Positions 62,070 through 64,000 of a stretch of DNA of 64,000 bases are shown here, one piece after another. Positions within the stretch are counted from its first letter, which is position 1; each line of letters opens with the position of its first letter. The stretch spans positions 2,604,001 to 2,668,000 of the forward strand of contig CBDDLD010000004.1 of the NCBI GenBank assembly GCA_965230605.1. Reading direction: 5' to 3'. The notes under the pieces were generated by a model that was not told the DNA's origin, did no database searches, and was given only the letters and a program-made list of their open reading frames with translations. The translations under genes and the position numbers were made by a program. Source of the DNA: CBDDLD01 sp965230605. Its GTDB lineage: Bacteria > Bacteroidota > Bacteroidia > Flavobacteriales > Flavobacteriaceae.

Positions 62070-63065
62070 ATGACATTTTCTAAAAAAGGTTTCGGTTATC
62101 TTTCTGTTATCATTCCTGTATATAATGAGGAGGAAAATGTTATTCCCTTAATTCAGGAAATCGACAATAGTTTAAAAGGGTATACGTATGAAATTATTTT
62201 TATTGATGATTTCTCAAACGATAATACACGTCATAATATCACCCGATTAGGCTTGCCTCATGTAAAGCTTATAGAATTACGTAAAAACTATGGGCAAAGT
62301 TTAGCTTTGGCGGCTGGTATAGATTATGCAAAAGGGGATTACATCATCACTCTGGATGGAGATTTACAGAACGATCCTAAAGACATTCCGATGATGTTGC
62401 ATAAAGCTAAAGCAGAAGATTGGGATGTAGTAACCGGGGTAAGGGTAAAGCGAAAAGATAATATACTGAGAACTTTCCCCTCAAAAATTGCAAACCTTAT
62501 TATTAAAAATGCCACAAAGCTAGATCTTAAAGATCAAGGTTGTGCTCTAAAGGTGTTCTCTAGAAGTATCGCTAAAGACTTAAATCTTTATGGAGAAATG
62601 CACCGTTTCATAAATTTACTGGCCTATCTAAATGGTGCTAGAATCACACAAGTACCTGTTAATCACAGACCCAGAAAGTACGGTAAATCCAAATATGGTC
62701 TTGGCAGAACATTAAAGGTGATTAATGATTTGGTATTGATACTATTTCAACGCAAATATTTACAGAAGCCTATTCACCTGTTCGGTAACTTGGGCTTAGC
62801 GTTCTTCTTAGTTGGTGCCATTATTAATACTTACTTATTAGTACTAAAGTTAATGGGAGAAGATATTTGGGGAAGACCTATCTTAATCTTGGGTGTTATG
62901 CTCATACTGGTCGGCATACAATTCTTCACTATAGGTATTGTTGCGGACTTATTAATGCGAACTTATTTTGAATCTCAAAAGAAGCGTCCATATACCATTA
63001 GAAAAATAACTGAAAATACATTGTCCACTAAAACGAAAGGGAAATCTCTGGAAGTTGCGTTGTAA
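62070..63065 (+). CDS. GT2 polyprenyl-phosphate glycosyltransferase
   Basis: This 331-residue enzyme has an N-terminal GT-A domain (VIIPVYNEEENVIPLIQEI, then IFIDDFSNDNTRH, and TLDGDLQNDP with the metal site) and two C-terminal membrane helices (GLAFFLVGAIINTYLLVL and PILILGVMLILVGIQFFTIGIV). It resembles ArnC/DPM synthases, which load a sugar onto undecaprenyl phosphate at the inner membrane. The divergent GT39 gene next to it fits as the user of that donor. Confidence 0.93.
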   Translation: MTFSKKGFGYLSVIIPVYNEEENVIPLIQEIDNSLKGYTYEIIFIDDFSNDNTRHNITRLGLPHVKLIELRKNYGQSLALAAGIDYAKGDYIITLDGDLQNDPKDIPMMLHKAKAEDWDVVTGVRVKRKDNILRTFPSKIANLIIKNATKLDLKDQGCALKVFSRSIAKDLNLYGEMHRFINLLAYLNGARITQVPVNHRPRKYGKSKYGLGRTLKVINDLVLILFQRKYLQKPIHLFGNLGLAFFLVGAIINTYLLVLKLMGEDIWGRPILILGVMLILVGIQFFTIGIVADLLMRTYFESQKKRPYTIRKITENTLSTKTKGKSLEVAL

Positions 63066-63080
63066 GACGAACTTCAAATC

Positions 63081-63770
63081 TTAAATCTTCATCAACTGAC
63101 CTACTTTCTTCTTCTTTCTTGTTCTGACATATTTAGGAACTACTCGCTTATCATACCAAGAGAATTTGAAACGCTCTACAATGACGAATGCTATAATGGA
63201 TGACATTACTCCGAATATGGCTCCGAAATAGACATCTAAAAAGAAATGCTGTACTAAATAAATCCTTGATATTCCTACAAACAAAGCTAATAGTAAAAGT
63301 AACCAAGTGGCTAACTTTTTATTGATCATAAGGGCCAAAAAGGTGACAATAAAAAATATTGTAGTGGTATGCCCTGAAGGAAATGTTCCAAAAAGGTACA
63401 TTTTAACACCATCAACAATATTCAATACCACGTCTCCCTCATTTTTCCCAAAATACTTAAACGGTCTATGGCTCAATCTAAAGAATACTTGTTTGAATAA
63501 TAAAACAATCCCTAATTGAAATACAAAAGCCAGGAAAAACTGATATAGGTGACGTAATCTAAAAAACAGAATAATGATCAAAGCACAGATTCCTATAGTG
63601 CATCCATTTCCTACTGTACTTAAGGCTAGAAATAGTCCGTTAAGTGTTGGTGTATGAAATTGATTAATGGTAAGGAGAACGGTTCCTTTAGTGTAAAAAA
63701 GTAGCGGGGTCAGTAATACCAGTATAAAAAGAAATATAGGTATTATATGTTTTAGTTTAGATTTGACCAT
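63081..63770 (-). CDS. PAP2 family membrane phosphatase
   Basis: This 229-residue membrane enzyme of the PAP2 family has the three motifs: KQVFFRLSHRPFKYFG (KxxxxxxRP), FPSGHTTTIFF (PSGH) and SRIYLVQHFFLDV (SRxxxxxH). About six hydrophobic segments are visible. It should cleave lipid pyrophosphates such as undecaprenyl pyrophosphate, or lipid A. It is convergent with the GT2 gene, consistent with a role in polyprenyl recycling. Confidence 0.92.
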   Translation of the reverse strand: MVKSKLKHIIPIFLFILVLLTPLLFYTKGTVLLTINQFHTPTLNGLFLALSTVGNGCTIGICALIIILFFRLRHLYQFFLAFVFQLGIVLLFKQVFFRLSHRPFKYFGKNEGDVVLNIVDGVKMYLFGTFPSGHTTTIFFIVTFLALMINKKLATWLLLLLALFVGISRIYLVQHFFLDVYFGAIFGVMSSIIAFVIVERFKFSWYDKRVVPKYVRTRKKKKVGQLMKI

Positions 63771-63915
63771 GCTAATTTTAATACTTCAAAATTAACAGTG
63801 GCATATCACGAAAAAGTAAAAGCAGAATTAACTTTCTTTTATTATAGTATTAAGTGCTTTTACAAACTGTTAAGAAAATAAATTCTTCACATAAAATCCT
63901 TAACACATAGTAAAC

Positions 63916-63945
63916 AAAAAACCCTGACGTATTGGTCAGGGTTTT
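63916..63945 (-). terminator. Terminator of the rRNA operon (leftward)
   Basis: The 11-bp stem AAAACCCTGAC / GTCAGGGTTTT with a GTATTG loop and a T-run on the minus strand lies about 35 bp past the 5S rRNA end. Confidence 0.85.
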
Positions 63946-63979
63946 AAAATAATACTGAATAGAATTTCAGTACAAAAAA

Positions 63980-64000
63980 GGCGGCGACCTACTCTTCCAC
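63980..64000 (-). rRNA. rrf: 5S rRNA, 3' end (partial)
   Basis: Read on the minus strand the last bases are GTGGAAGAGTAGGTCGCCGCC, the conserved 3' strand of 5S rRNA. The gene continues past the right edge, so a full rRNA operon probably lies there. A terminator follows to the left. Confidence 0.85.

Overview
The window looks like chromosomal DNA from a marine member of the Flavobacteriaceae (phylum Bacteroidota). The evidence is AT-rich DNA, promoters with the Bacteroidota -7 element TAnnTTTG, a complete PorV-PorU-GldJ block of the type IX secretion system (T9SS), two large proteins with T9SS C-terminal sorting domains, an NhaD-type Na+/H+ antiporter, and an ExbB/ExbD/TonB-like set. I cannot name the genus.

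Layout. 1-10.5 kb: the end of purE, an M3 peptidase, a probable LAS-type murein peptidase, a self-contained GbsR-type regulator / fatty-acid desaturase / methyltransferase cluster with two copies of one operator, an ECF sigma factor with a small partner, a UbiA-like membrane protein and gcvP. 10.6-17 kb: a KASIII-like enzyme with a methyltransferase and a GT2 glycosyltransferase, then a large secreted protein built from a 660-bp higher-order tandem repeat and preceded by a 26-bp palindrome. 17-31.4 kb: MlaE/MlaF lipid transport, a DUF389 protein, manC, SprT-like, a giant secreted FG-GAP/ASPIC/vanadium-haloperoxidase-like fusion, HAD, SDR and M28 genes, then pdhC, pdhA and cdd. 31.4-39.9 kb: porV and porU (leftward), gldJ and murF (rightward). 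40-44.4 kb: tRNA-Val(GAC), a TetR-like regulator, and a SulP transporter / universal stress protein / beta-carbonic anhydrase operon that suggests bicarbonate uptake.

The accessory part is 44.4-51.5 kb. Two adjacent operons each start with the same perfect 18-bp palindrome at about -43 of a TAnnTTTG promoter that lacks a -33 element. The first (44.5-47.1 kb) encodes a DUF1566 protein, an unknown protein, a DUF5076-like protein, a lipoprotein and a membrane-anchored protein. The second (47.2-51.1 kb) encodes a Hachiman antiphage system, HamA nuclease and HamB helicase, plus an unrecognised membrane-anchored coiled protein. It ends next to decayed tRNA pieces and an intact tRNA-Val(TAC). The shared palindrome implies one regulator drives both operons, which makes the five-gene operon a candidate undescribed partner or stress system.

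51.6-64 kb is housekeeping: folC, a TonB-like protein, exbD, exbB, nhaD, an amino-acid dehydrogenase, anmK, an acyl-CoA dehydrogenase, a TlpA-like thioredoxin, two lipid-linked-sugar-type glycosyltransferases and a PAP2 phosphatase. The last 21 bases are the 3' end of a 5S rRNA read leftward, so an rRNA operon lies just beyond the window.
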